Assembly: GCF_011174705.1 (NCBI RefSeq)
Contig: NZ_JAANIJ010000001.1
Coordinates: 3,444,806-3,508,805, forward strand
Direction of reading: 5' to 3'
Length of the DNA stretch: 64,000 nt
DNA from: Tessaracoccus coleopterorum
GTDB lineage: Bacteria > Actinomycetota > Actinomycetes > Propionibacteriales > Propionibacteriaceae
A program made the translations under genes and the position numbers. This document shows, piece by piece, positions 1-8,748 of the stretch. Below the pieces are notes generated by a model. It searched no databases. It had not been told where the DNA came from and was given only the letters and a program-made list of their open reading frames with translations. Position 1 is the first letter of the stretch, and each line of letters starts with the position of its first letter.

Positions 1-83
1 TCACGGGCCGGCCACTAACCCACCGCACTCTATACGGGACTGCTAGCTATGGTGGGGACAGGGTGATTCAAGGAGGAAGCTCA

Positions 84-1004
84 ATGGATGAACCACAGGA
101 GTCGCAGGTCCCACCGTGGCCACGGCTGACCGCACCGTGCCTGAGAGCGCTTAGTGATGGGTCGGTGAAACAGCGGCGGGCCGTCCGATCCGAAGCCGTT
201 CAGTTGGCTGACCTCCCTCCCGGAGCGGAAGAGGAAAGACTCAATTCCGGTGGCACGCGCCTGCACCAACGCCTCAACTGGGCCATCACCCACCTGAACA
301 AGGCTGGCCTGATCGAGCAGATGGGCAGGGCGCAGTACCGCATCACCGACAAGGGGCGCCAGTGGCTTACCGCGCACCCCAACGGGATGGACTACTCCGA
401 GGCGAACCTCTACTTCAGCCCGTACTGGCCCGAGAAGACAGCCCGTCCAGTCCCGAAAGCAATCGAGACGGCGCAACCCTCCGCCATCGAGGACCCGGAT
501 GAGGTCATGGACGCCGCCCAGGCAAGCAACCGTGCCGCCGTCGGAGAATCGCTGCTGGAACAGTTGCGGGCCTCGGATCCCAGTTTCTTCGAGCAGGCGG
601 TGGTCGATCTGCTCCTGAAGATGGGGTACGGCGGCGCCGAGAAGCGCGGCACGGCTATCGGGAAGAGCGGGGACGGGGGCGTCGATGGGGTCATCGACGA
701 GGACGTGCTGGGCTTGGACCGCATCTACATTCAGGCCAAGCGTCATGCCGATGGAAACAACATCCCCGCAGATCGCATCCAGGCATTCGTGGGTGCATTG
801 CATGGACGGGCAGCGACCAAAGGTGTGTTCATCACCACGAGCAAGTTCACGCCGGCGGCTTTGACCTATGCAGAGAACTTGCCCACCCAGGTGCGCCTGA
901 TTGATGGTGAACGGCTGGTGGCGTTGATGATGAAGTACGAAGTCGGGGTGCAGACGAAGACGACCTACACGACGGTGGAAGTCGATCAGGACTACTTCGA
1001 GTGA
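84..1004 (+). CDS. Mrr-type restriction endonuclease
   Basis: A predicted DNA endonuclease of the Mrr family, which cut modified (methylated) foreign DNA. The N-terminal ~110 residues look like the Mrr_N winged-helix domain (HQRLNWAITHLNKAGLI, then TDKGRQWL). The C-terminal ~130 residues carry the catalytic core: FFEQAVVDLLLKMGYGG, then the acidic GDGGVDGVID and the QAKR strand that together form the PD-(D/E)XK site. Length (306 aa) is normal for the family. The ATG at 84 is chosen because AGGAGG lies 8 bases upstream; an in-frame start at 63 lacks this. The reading frame is intact. It opens an island of nuclease and helicase genes, which supports a restriction role; the target modification cannot be read from sequence. 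Confidence 0.9.
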   Translation: MDEPQESQVPPWPRLTAPCLRALSDGSVKQRRAVRSEAVQLADLPPGAEEERLNSGGTRLHQRLNWAITHLNKAGLIEQMGRAQYRITDKGRQWLTAHPNGMDYSEANLYFSPYWPEKTARPVPKAIETAQPSAIEDPDEVMDAAQASNRAAVGESLLEQLRASDPSFFEQAVVDLLLKMGYGGAEKRGTAIGKSGDGGVDGVIDEDVLGLDRIYIQAKRHADGNNIPADRIQAFVGALHGRAATKGVFITTSKFTPAALTYAENLPTQVRLIDGERLVALMMKYEVGVQTKTTYTTVEVDQDYFE

Positions 1005-1065
1005 ACAGGTAGAACTCATGGTTGGAGACGGGCTTGAGGAGTGACTTTCTAACGGGTTTGCTCCC

Positions 1066-2233
1066 GTGCTTGGGGCGTCGTCGGAGCTCGGCTTCAACGT
1101 CTTCGACGTCATGCACCACGGTCTCCATGAGAAGCAGATCTCCAACGTCTTCCGGTGGCTACTCGACTCCGGAGGGACCCACCGCATGGGTGACACGTTC
1201 ACCCGCATCTTCATGGACGAGGTCAACCGTGCCAAACCATCTGAGGATCCGTTCCCTCTCGATGGTTACTGGGTTCGGCAGGAGGTGAACACCTCGGATC
1301 CGACCGACCCCGAGGACATCGCCGATTTGGTGTTGGAGAGCCGGACCTCTGTGGTGGTGATCGAGAACTTCGTCACCTCCGACGGGCACGGACACGACTA
1401 CGACCGCTACTTGGCCTACAGCCAGCGAAAGGGTGGGCGAGGCGTTGTGGTGCTGCTGTGCAGGGACGAGGACCGCTCGCTCCAGACGAACGGCTGGCAA
1501 CATGCTTGCGTCGTCACCTACGCCACCCTGATCACCCGCCTGCGGGAGGAATTGGCCAGCGACGGTAGGTGGGGACGAGACAATCCAGAGGCGTACACGT
1601 TCATCGAGCAGTTGTACCGCAAGTTCGTAAGGGGGAGAGGGCCCGTGCAGGATGGGAAGTGCTGGATTTCGTGGTGGCGATGTGCCAGACGGGCGAGGCG
1701 CGCAGGTACCAGATATCGAGCAAGGCTGTCGCAGCCGAGCAGTTCGCCAGCGACGTCGCCGAGCAGGCTCGCGAACGCTTTGGCGAGGGGCGAGAGCTGC
1801 TGCAGCGAGTCAGGACGAAAGTCAGGAATTTCGGCGCTGACGTACTCGCACCCCAGCTGAACGCGACCCTCGGGAGGGAACAATCACCAAGGTCGGTGCA
1901 GCCTTTCGAGGGATCTACCAGTGGACCGTCAACTTCGATCTGGGTTCGGAAAGCGGAGAGTTCGGTGAGCCTCCCCTTCAGATCAAGTTTGGACCGTCGG
2001 CGTGGTTCGCCATCGAAGAGGACCCTAACTGGCAGCACACAGTCGACCCGGACGTCGCGGACTACTCGCGTTTGTTCCTCACGAGGTCAGCGCAGCGTGA
2101 GATCCGGCAGTCAAGCGTCACCTTGCAGGAGGTCCTCGACGGGCTAGAGCCTACGGATCGCCGACTTCACGATGAGATCCTGCAGCTGATCAGACCTCCG
2201 GCTACTGCGCCTGAGGGTGGCGCATTTTCATGA
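1066..2233 (+). CDS. PD-(D/E)XK nuclease-superfamily protein, two frameshifts
   Basis: Likely a nuclease-fold protein of the PDDEXK_4-like group found in defence loci. The N-terminal half has a conserved HEKQISNVFRWLLD segment, then IADLVLES followed by VVVIENFVT and DYDRYLAYSQ. This is the order of the acidic residue and E-x-K strand of that fold, but the usual lysine after EN is replaced by Phe, so activity is uncertain. The frame breaks near 1629 and 1886; correcting both gives one ~390-residue chain ending at TGA 2231-2233. The C-terminal half (from GIYQWTVNFD) is unrecognised. The GTG at 1066 is the first start in frame; a better ATG at 1018 is separated by an in-frame stop that may also be an error. 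It overlaps the next gene by ATGA. Confidence 0.65.
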
Positions 2234-2463
2234 TGCGTCTGAACATGGCTGTCTCTCGGGAAGTCCGCGCGGAACTCGAGCGTCAGGAGTTGAAGCCGAA
2301 GGCCCTCACCTTCTGGCTGGGCGTGGGAGACGCCAAGGCGCGGTCGCTCTGCGCCGGCAAGTCGGTGTGGACACTGGCTGATTTGGAGTCGGTCTCCGAT
2401 GGGCTCGGCGTCGATCTCCCGGAGATGCTTGCTCGATGTGCCGCTCGGCTGCAACCACAGTAG
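2230..2463 (+). CDS. small Cro/CI-like HTH protein
   Basis: A 77-residue protein whose central part (WLGVGDAKARSLCAGKSVWTLADLESVSDGLG) has the spacing of an XRE/Cro helix-turn-helix, ending in the DLPEML pattern common in that family. Its ATG overlaps the stop of the upstream nuclease-fold gene (ATGA), so the two are probably translationally coupled. A short HTH partner next to a nuclease is typical of a controller or an antitoxin-like regulator, but that role is inferred only from position. The frame is intact. Confidence 0.6.
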   Translation: MMRLNMAVSREVRAELERQELKPKALTFWLGVGDAKARSLCAGKSVWTLADLESVSDGLGVDLPEMLARCAARLQPQ

Positions 2464-2486
2464 AGGGGGCGCATCCGACAGGTTCG

Positions 2487-3218
2487 TCAGCGGTACTGGC
2501 GTTGCTGAGCTGAAACGATGGCCGCGACCATGTCCGAGGGCAACTCCACTACTTCGATGGTCACTCCCAGATCCGAAATTGCCGCCGCTTGCCAGGATGA
2601 TCCTTGTAGATGCCGGACGGCAGCCGCGTCGCTGACGCAAAGCACAAGCCGTTCAGGAGGAGGATCAATGGAGCGGGCCACCCAATGGAGCTTCACCGCA
2701 TCGGTCACGAGTTTGCTCTTCTGAGCGACTTTGGCGGGCCCCTGATGTGCCCAGCACTCGACGAGGACGGTGAGGTCCTCGTCAGCGCCGTCCAGCTCAA
2801 CCCGCGGCCCGGACGGGTGTACGAAGCGTCGAGGGCGGAGGGTGACTCCGAACCTCTCCGAGAGGCGATCCAGCATGATTCTCTCGGCGGCTCGCTGCTC
2901 ATGTGACGACCCTGCTGGTGGCGTGGCGGAGGAGGCTGTTCGATCTAGTTGCTGTGGGGCGTCCACCGGTGTGCTGACTCCGTAGACCATCGCGGTGTCG
3001 TTGGTTTGATCGAGTATCTCGTTCACGATCTTGCCGGCTGGCCCGATGGCTCTGCGCACCAAGCCCTCGGCTGCGAGCTGTCGGCAAATGGCGTTGACGG
3101 CTTGGCGCGGCTTGACGCCCGTTCTCTGGGACAACTCATCGTCGTCCAGTGGAGTACTGGAGGTCTCGATCGCACGCAGAACCTTGTGACGATTACTCAG
3201 GACAAGGCCATGGTTCAC
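2487..3218 (-). CDS. winged-HTH protein with possible nuclease-like C-terminus
   Basis: An intact 243-residue reading frame opposite in direction to its neighbours. Residues ~8-60 look like a winged helix (RHKVLRAIE, DDDELSQRTGV, AICRQLAAEGLVRRAIG). After a linker rich in Ala, Ser and Thr, residues ~110-240 (RAAERIMLDRLSERFG, VELDGADEDLTVLVECWAHQG, AQKSKLVTDAVKLHWV) have alternating strands and helices with acidic residues that resemble a PD-(D/E)XK fold without proving it. I do not recognise the family. Its position between two nuclease/helicase modules suggests a defence-associated effector or regulator. Confidence 0.55.
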   Translation of the reverse strand: MNHGLVLSNRHKVLRAIETSSTPLDDDELSQRTGVKPRQAVNAICRQLAAEGLVRRAIGPAGKIVNEILDQTNDTAMVYGVSTPVDAPQQLDRTASSATPPAGSSHEQRAAERIMLDRLSERFGVTLRPRRFVHPSGPRVELDGADEDLTVLVECWAHQGPAKVAQKSKLVTDAVKLHWVARSIDPPPERLVLCVSDAAAVRHLQGSSWQAAAISDLGVTIEVVELPSDMVAAIVSAQQRQYR

Positions 3219-3443
3219 GGGTTTCTCCTTCGGGCGACCCCTGAGGCGAATCCACTCCTGTCATTGACGTGTCTCGATCTCAAATCCGAGTCGCTGCAAT
3301 TGCGTTGCTGCCGCAGGGTCGAGACCCATATCGACGAGGTTACAGACATGTCCGCGAAATCCTCCCCATTCGCAGAGGATCCGTCACGCCGATCTTCGAT
3401 AGGTTGGTGCCATTGAGGGAACTCAACGTCCGATGCAGGAGGA
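3219..3443. promoter_or_regulatory. promoter-side region of helicase copy A
   Basis: A gene-free stretch. Its last ~65 bases (from 3380) match the 70 bases upstream of the full helicase gene (8679-8748), including a shared TTCGATAGGTT block. The end, AGGAGGAAGATTA, is the ribosome binding site of helicase copy A, now separated from its GTG by the ISL3 insertion. No further gene is seen. Confidence 0.5.
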
Positions 3444-3451
3444 AGATTAGT

Positions 3452-4885
3452 GGCTCATCACAGATGAGGGTGTAGGGGGCTGTTCGGCGCGTCGGGCCGG
3501 GTAGGGGTCGAGGTCTCCCGATGATGGAAGTTCTCACACTGCCCATCTGGAAGACCTCGACGTGTCTGATGCTACCCCTGTGGCGGGGTTCGCCTGCCCT
3601 GACCTGACCTCGTTCTGTCGGCTCGACGAGCTCGGCTTGGAGGTCACCGGCCAACTGCTGGAGCCTGGCCGCGCGGTCCTCGCCTGCCGGGTGGTGGAGC
3701 CGGATCAGTGGTGCCGACGTTGCGGCTGCGAGGGCCTCGCGCGTGACACCGTGACGCGGCCGTTGGCCCACGAGCCGTTCGGCTGGCGGCCGACGACGTT
3801 GCTGGTCACGATCCGCCGCTACCGCTGCACCGGCTGCGGGCATGTGTGGCGACAAGACACCAGCCTCGCCGCGGAGCCGCGGGCGAAGCTGTCACGCCGC
3901 GGGCTGCGGTGGGCGTTGGAGGGCCTGGTAGTTCAGCACCTCACCGTCGCCCGCGTCGCCGAGGGGCTGGGGTGTCGTGGAACACCGCCAACACGGCGGT
4001 CCTGGCTGAAGGCAAGCGGGTCCTGATCGATGACCCGACCAGGTTCGACGGCGTGAAGGCCATCGGCGTGGATGAGCATGTGTGGCGCCACACCCGCCGC
4101 GGTAACAAGTACGTCACCGTGATCATCGACCTGACCGGCATCCGCGACCGGACAGGGCCTGCCAGGCTGCTCGACATGGTCGAAGGGCGCTCCAAGCAGG
4201 CGTTCAAGCAGTGGCTGTCCGAACGCGACCAGGCATGGCGCGACAGAGTTGAGGTCGTCGCGATGGACGGGTTCACCGGGTTCAAGACCGCCACCACCGA
4301 AGAGTTGCCCGACGCGACCGCCGTCATGGATCCCTTCCACGTCGTCCGCCTCGCCGGCGACGCCCTCGACCGATGCCGGAGACGCGTCCAACAGGCCATC
4401 CACGGACATCGAGGACGCACCAGTGACCCGCTCTACTCGGCGCGCCGCACCCTGCACACCGGCGCCGACCTCCTCACCGACCGGCAGAAGGACCGGCTCA
4501 CTGCCCTGTTCGCGGGCGATGATCATGTCGAGGTCGAAGCCACCTGGGGTATCTACCAACGGATGATCGCCGCCTACCGTGAACCCGACCGGACCAGAGG
4601 CCGGGCCCTGATGACCAGCCTGATCGCCTCGGTCAGCCACGGCGTCCCGCCGCGTTGAGCGAGGTGATCACACTCGGCCGAACACTGAAGAAGCGAGCAG
4701 ACGATGTGCTGGCCTACTTCGACCGGCCCGGCACCTCGAACGGTCCGACCGAGGCCCTCAACGGCCGCCTCGAACACCTCCGCGGATCGGCACTCGGCTT
4801 CCGGAACCTCACCAACTACATCGCCAGATCACTGCTCGAGACCGGCGGATTCAGACCCCGACTACACCCTGGATTGTGATGAGCC
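3452..4885. mobile_element. ISL3-family insertion sequence, complete ends
   Basis: A 1,434-bp element. The left end GGCTCATCACA...GGGTGTAG (3452-3475) is an inverted copy of the right end CTACACCC...TGTGATGAGCC (4861-4885). It is flanked by a perfect 8-bp target duplication AGATTAGT (3444-3451 and 4886-4893), the length expected for ISL3. One transposase gene fills the element. Because ends and duplication are intact, insertion looks recent. It landed across the start codon of the truncated helicase copy A. Confidence 0.92.
3562..4879 (+). CDS. ISL3-family DDE transposase, two frameshifts
   Basis: A transposase that would move the surrounding element. The N-terminus has the zinc-ribbon cysteines of the family (CRRCGCEG, then CTGCGHVW). 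The middle carries GVKAIGVDEHVWRH, with the first catalytic Asp, then VVAMDGFTGFKTAT and DPFHVVRLAGDALD. The C-terminus is the usual SNGPTEALNGRLEHLRGSALGFRN block with the catalytic Glu. Start GTG 3562. The frame breaks near 3970 and near 4650, each explained by one missing base. Corrected length is ~438 residues, normal for ISL3. If the breaks were real, the element would be inactive. Confidence 0.9.
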
Positions 4886-4891
4886 AGATTA

Positions 4892-5363
4892 GTGAGCGAG
4901 TTGCTGCCCGGCCTCCAGGCCATGCGGCTGCGCGCCGGTCTGATCGACTACCTCACCACTACCTTTGCTCTCGTCGACTCCGATGCGCAGGCCGCGCTTC
5001 GCGAGCTCCTGGAGGACGAGGCAGAGGGGATGTTCAAGGGCCCCTATCTCCGCACCGGGATGCCGTTCAGCGCAGCCCCACGCCGAGCAGTCTCTCCGTT
5101 GGACTGGATGCCGCCCGGCTTCGACCCCTACGCCCACCAGGCAGCAGCGTTCCGGCGGCTCTCCAGCCTGAACGGCCATCCTCGGCCCACGTTGGTCACC
5201 ACTGGTACCGGCTCGGGGAAGACGGAGGCCTTCTTGCTACCCATCCTGGACCACTGCCTGCGTGCCCGTCGGCAGGGCGTCGCTGGCATGAAGGCGCTCA
5301 TCCTCTACCCGATGAACGCGCTGGCCAACGACCAGGCGCAGCGCCTTGCCCGCCTGATCACCC
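4892..5363 (+). pseudogene. truncated DUF1998-type helicase, copy A (5' end only)
   Basis: The first ~157 codons of a large helicase, matching the start of the full gene at 8749 at roughly nine bases in ten. It has the ATP-binding loop (TGTGSGKTEAF) and the following LILYPMNALANDQAQRL motif, then stops matching at base 5363. There the sequence changes abruptly to the downstream flank of an unrelated gene read from the other strand. The GTG start (4892-4894) is regenerated by the IS target duplication, but its ribosome binding site now lies on the far side of the element. The fragment cannot make a helicase. It could be a true deletion remnant or an assembly join. Confidence 0.8.
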
Positions 5364-5365
5364 GG

Positions 5366-5398
5366 TGCCCGCACCCCGAGGCGTCGCGGGTGCGGGCA
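5366..5398 (-). terminator. hairpin behind cueP
   Basis: Perfect 11-bp arms TGCCCGCACCC / GGGTGCGGGCA around an 11-base loop, placed just after the stop codon of the minus-strand CueP gene (5405). There is no clear T-run, which is common in high-GC actinobacteria. It begins only three bases after helicase copy A stops matching copy B. Confidence 0.6.
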
Positions 5399-5404
5399 GT
5401 TCCG

Positions 5405-6005
5405 TCAGGCCACCCGGAGCGTCGTCACGCAGGTCGGGTCGTCGTCGCTGGTGCCGAGGTTCACCTGGCCGGTGCGGCCGTCCTCGGTGGTGACGGACAG
5501 CGTGCCGGTGGTGCCGCGTGGCAGCCAGGTGCCGACGAACCCGTTGGCGCCGGTGCGGGTCTCGGCGGTGTGGACGACGGTGCCGTCCCGTCCGTGACGG
5601 TGAGGGTGACGGGCGTGTCGACGAGCTCGCCCTGGCAGGTGGTGAGCGAGTGGTAGAAGCACTCGTGGGTCGTCTCGGCGAAGGGTGCGACGGAGACGTA
5701 GAAGAGGTCGGCGGGCAGCGGCAGGGTGGCTTCGCCGGCGTCGGTCGTGAGGAGTAGGTGGTCGGTGCGGACGCTCGCCATGAGCTCGCTGGGGCGGTCG
5801 TCGCCGCCGAGGGTCTCGAGGTGGTCAACGAGCTCGCGGCCGTCGCGGCCGGTGAGGTCGAACGGTGCGAGCAGTGCTGCGGCGTCGATGGCGGCCGGTG
5901 CGGTCGACGGCGCGGTGGGGCGGCGTCGGGCCCGGGGGTGCAGGCGCTGAGCACAAGGGCTGCGGCCAGGGCGGGTGCTGCGGTGAGCAGGTGGCGGCGT
6001 CGCAC
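5405..6005 (-). CDS. cueP: CueP-family periplasmic copper-resistance lipoprotein, frameshifted
   Basis: A secreted copper-binding protein of the CueP family. The start GTG at 6005 follows GGAG by a normal spacing. The N-terminus is an arginine-rich signal peptide with lipobox LSAC. The mature part keeps the family's conserved pieces: LMASVRTDHLLLTTD, LFYVSVAPF, THECFYHSLTTCQGEL with its two cysteines, NGFVGTWLPR and PTCVTTLRVA at the very end. Copper is held by these Cys and His residues in characterised CueP. At least two frame breaks lie between ~5590 and ~5960. It is divergent from the glucosidase gene, and a CsoR-like palindrome lies 38 bases upstream. Confidence 0.82.
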
Positions 6006-6042
6006 GTGCGGTCTCCTTCTGTCGGGACTCAAGGCCCTAGGC

Positions 6043-6057
6043 TACCCAGCCGGGGTA
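6043..6057. promoter_or_regulatory. CsoR-like operator upstream of cueP
   Basis: TACCC-AGCCG-GGGTA, an inverted repeat of the type bound by CsoR-family copper-sensing repressors. It lies 38 bases before the cueP start on the minus strand. A match between a copper-type operator and a copper-protein gene supports the assignment, but no csoR gene is in the window. Confidence 0.45.
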
Positions 6058-6073
6058 TCGTGCGCGGGAGGGA

Positions 6074-6086
6074 CGAAGGTCCTTCG
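6074..6086. promoter_or_regulatory. palindrome between cueP and the glucosidase
   Basis: CGAAGGTCCTTCG, a perfect 6-bp inverted repeat around one base, 45 bases before the glucosidase start. It may be an operator for that gene; the binding protein is unknown. Confidence 0.3.
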
Positions 6087-6130
6087 AATCTGACACGCGA
6101 GCAACGTTGCAGCGAGCACGCATATGCTGG

Positions 6131-7796
6131 GTGCGTGACCCGCAGAGCGCCCAGACCACGCCCGCCACGACCCAGCCCTGGTGGCGCGAGGCCGTCTTCT
6201 ACCAGGTGTACCCGCGGTCCTTCGGGGACACGACGGGCGACGGTGTCGGCGACCTCGCCGGCATCACCGCCCGCCTCGACCACGTCGCCTCGCTCGGTGT
6301 CGACGCCCTCTGGCTCTCGCCCTTCTACCCGTCGCCGCAAGTCGACGCGGGTTACGACGTCGCCGACTACTGCGACGTCGACCCCATGTTCGGCACGCTC
6401 GACGACCTCGACACGCTCGTCGCGGCCGCGCACGCGCGCGACCTGCGCGTGACGATCGACCTCGTCCCCAACCACTGCTCCGACCAGCACCCCTGGTTCC
6501 AGGCCGCGCTCGCGGCCGGCCCCGGCAGCCCGAGCGGGAGCTCTTCCACTTCGTCGACGGACGCGGTGAGCGCGGCGAGCTCCCCCGAACAACTGGCGTT
6601 CCGCGTTCGGCGGACCGTCGTGGACGCGCGTCACCGAGCCCGACGGCACGCCGGGCCAGTGGTACTACCACCTCTTCGCGCCCGAGCAGCCCGACTTCAA
6701 CTGGGGTCGCCCCGAAGTCCTCGCCGAGTTCGAGCGCATCCTCCGCTTCTGGCTCGACCGCGGTATCGACGGCTTCCGCATCGACGTGTCCGACGCGCTC
6801 ATCAAGGACACGGCGTGGGAGGACACGCCTGACGGCAACCCGCTCATCCCCAAGGACGACGCGAGCGGAGTCCACGAGATCTACCGGGCGTTCCGCGCCG
6901 TCATGGACTCCTACGACGGCGACCGCATGGCCGTTATCGAGACGGGGGCGCCCGACGATGTCGTCGCGCTCTTCCTCCGGCCCGACGAGATGCACCTCGC
7001 GTTCAACTTCCGCTTCGTCAAGGCGGGTTGGGACGCGGCCGCGATCCGCGCGGCGGTCGACGACTCGCTCGCGGCGTACGGCGCGGTGGGTGCGCCGACG
7101 ACGTGGGTGACGGACAACCACGACACGACGCGCTCGGTGACGCGCTACGGCGCGGACGTGCGGCTCGAGGGCGAGTACGTGCCGGGCTCGACTGCCGAGC
7201 TCCCGCTCGACGACGCCGCGCTCGCTCGCGGCACGCGCCGCGCTCGCGCGATGGCGGTGCTCCTGCTCGGGCTGCCGGGCGCGGCCTACGTGTATGCGGG
7301 CAGGAACTTGGGCTCCCGGAGGTCGTCGACCTCCCTGCCGAGGTCCTCCAGGACCCGATCGTCGCGCGCTCGGGCGGCACGTCGCGCGGGCGCGACGGCT
7401 GCCGCGTGCCGCTGCCGTGGGCGGGCTCGCGGCCGCCGTTCGGCTTCGCGCCCGACGGCACGACGACGTGGCTGCCGCAGCCGGAGGACTGGGCGTCGCT
7501 GACGGCGGAGTCCCAGGCCGACGACGACGCCTCGATGCTCGCGCTCTACCGGGCGCTCGGCACGCTCCGGCGTGCCGAGCCCGCGCTGCGGGCGGTGACG
7601 TCGAGTGGCTCGAGCAGACGGCGACGCGCCTCGTGCTGCGCCGGACCCCTGCCGCGGGCGTCGGGGGCCGGGCGCTCACGCTCGTCGTCAACCTCGGTGA
7701 GGAGGCGGCGCCGCTGCCCGACGGTGAGCTGCTCCTCGCGACTGCGCCGCTCGTCGGGGGATGCTCGCGGGCGAGTCTGCGGGTGTCCTCGCCTGA
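6131..7796 (+). CDS. GH13 alpha-glucosidase, several frameshifts
   Basis: A cytoplasmic glycoside hydrolase that releases glucose from short alpha-glucans. The family motifs appear in order: WWREAVFYQVYPRSF near the N-terminus, VTIDLVPNHCS, GIDGFRIDVSDALIKD (with the nucleophile Asp) and TTWVTDNHDTTR (with the transition-state Asp). The acid/base Glu would be in MAVIETGA. The frame breaks near 6531, 6592, 7303, 7583 and 7761, each fixed by one base. The corrected chain is ~555 residues and ends at TGA 7794-7796. The start is uncertain: GTG 6131 is in frame, and GTG 6135 would need another correction. It belongs to the 3.3-kb cassette that does not match its surroundings. Confidence 0.82.
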
Positions 7797-7971
7797 CCGC
7801 GGGCGGTCGGGCGGGTGAGGGTGCTCGGCGACGGGTGACCCACTTCTGTACCGGTTGCTGACCCCCGTGCGCGTTGTCAGACTTCTGAGTGCACGACCCC
7901 TGTCCGCTCTGCGCCAGGGAAGGCGGTGCGCCCGGAACGATCCGGTCGCCCTCACACCGAGGAGTCCTGCG

Positions 7972-8671
7972 ATGGCCGCAGACACGACGACGCACTCGCA
8001 CCCGACGACGGTGTCGGAGCCGCGCGACGCAGCGGAGGATATCCGCGTCGCCCTGCATCGGCTGAGCTCGTCGGCGCCCGAGGAGTTCTTCAACATCGCC
8101 AACGACCTGCGCGCGCTCGGCTGCGACGACGCGGCCGTGCCGTTCTACGAGAAGGCCATCGAGGCGGGTGTCCCGAGGCCACATACAACCTCGCGCTGCT
8201 CCACCACGAGCGTGGCCGCACCGAGATCGCGCGCTCCGGGTTCGTTGCGGCCTCGGAGGCGGGTGACGCCAAGGGTGCGTTCATGGCGGCGCAGATCTTC
8301 GAGGCCTGCGGTGACGACGACCGTGCGGCGCTCCACTACGCGCGGGCGCTCGAGCTCCCGGAGACCCCTGTGCGGCTTGCGTGCGTCCTGCGTCGCATCG
8401 GCCTCGCACAGGAGGCCGACGACATCGTCGCCGAGTCCGCCGCCATGAGCTGGGAGTCCGCCGTCGAGCACGCGCTGCGCGACGCGACCCGGTGGCCGAG
8501 GGCTCACGCACCTCGACCACCACTGGTCGCGCGGCGAGACGCGCGTCGCCGTGACGCTTGCGCTGCTCCTCGAGGAGGACGGCCGGGCCGACGACGCCGA
8601 GGCGGTGCTCCTCGTCGCCGCCGAGGCCGGTGACGTCCAGGCGCTCACGAACCTCGGCACGCGCTGGCGTG
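7972..8671 (+). pseudogene. TPR/Sel1-like repeat protein, 3' truncated
   Basis: A repeat protein beginning at ATG 7972 behind GAGGAG. It contains several helical-pair repeats: FFNIANDLRALGCDDAAVPFYEKAIEAG, ATYNLALLHHERGRTEIA, and DVQALTNLGTRW near the break, which is the Sel1/tetratricopeptide pattern used in protein-protein contacts. Two frame breaks (near 8172 and 8505) look like lost bases. After codons for GTRWRDN the sequence changes without a stop into the upstream flank of the helicase gene, so the end is missing. The matching point (about 8672-8679) is the right edge of the 3.3-kb cassette. Confidence 0.65.
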
Positions 8672-8748
8672 ACAACGCATCCATCACGCCGATGTTCGAT
8701 AGGTTGAGGCCGTCGAGGGAAACTCATCGTCCAGTGCGGGGAGGGTAC

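Noticed and set aside
6264..8102. A 612-codon minus-strand frame opposite the glucosidase gene
   Set aside because: Arg/Ala-rich with no motif; it is the antisense shadow of the GH13 gene.
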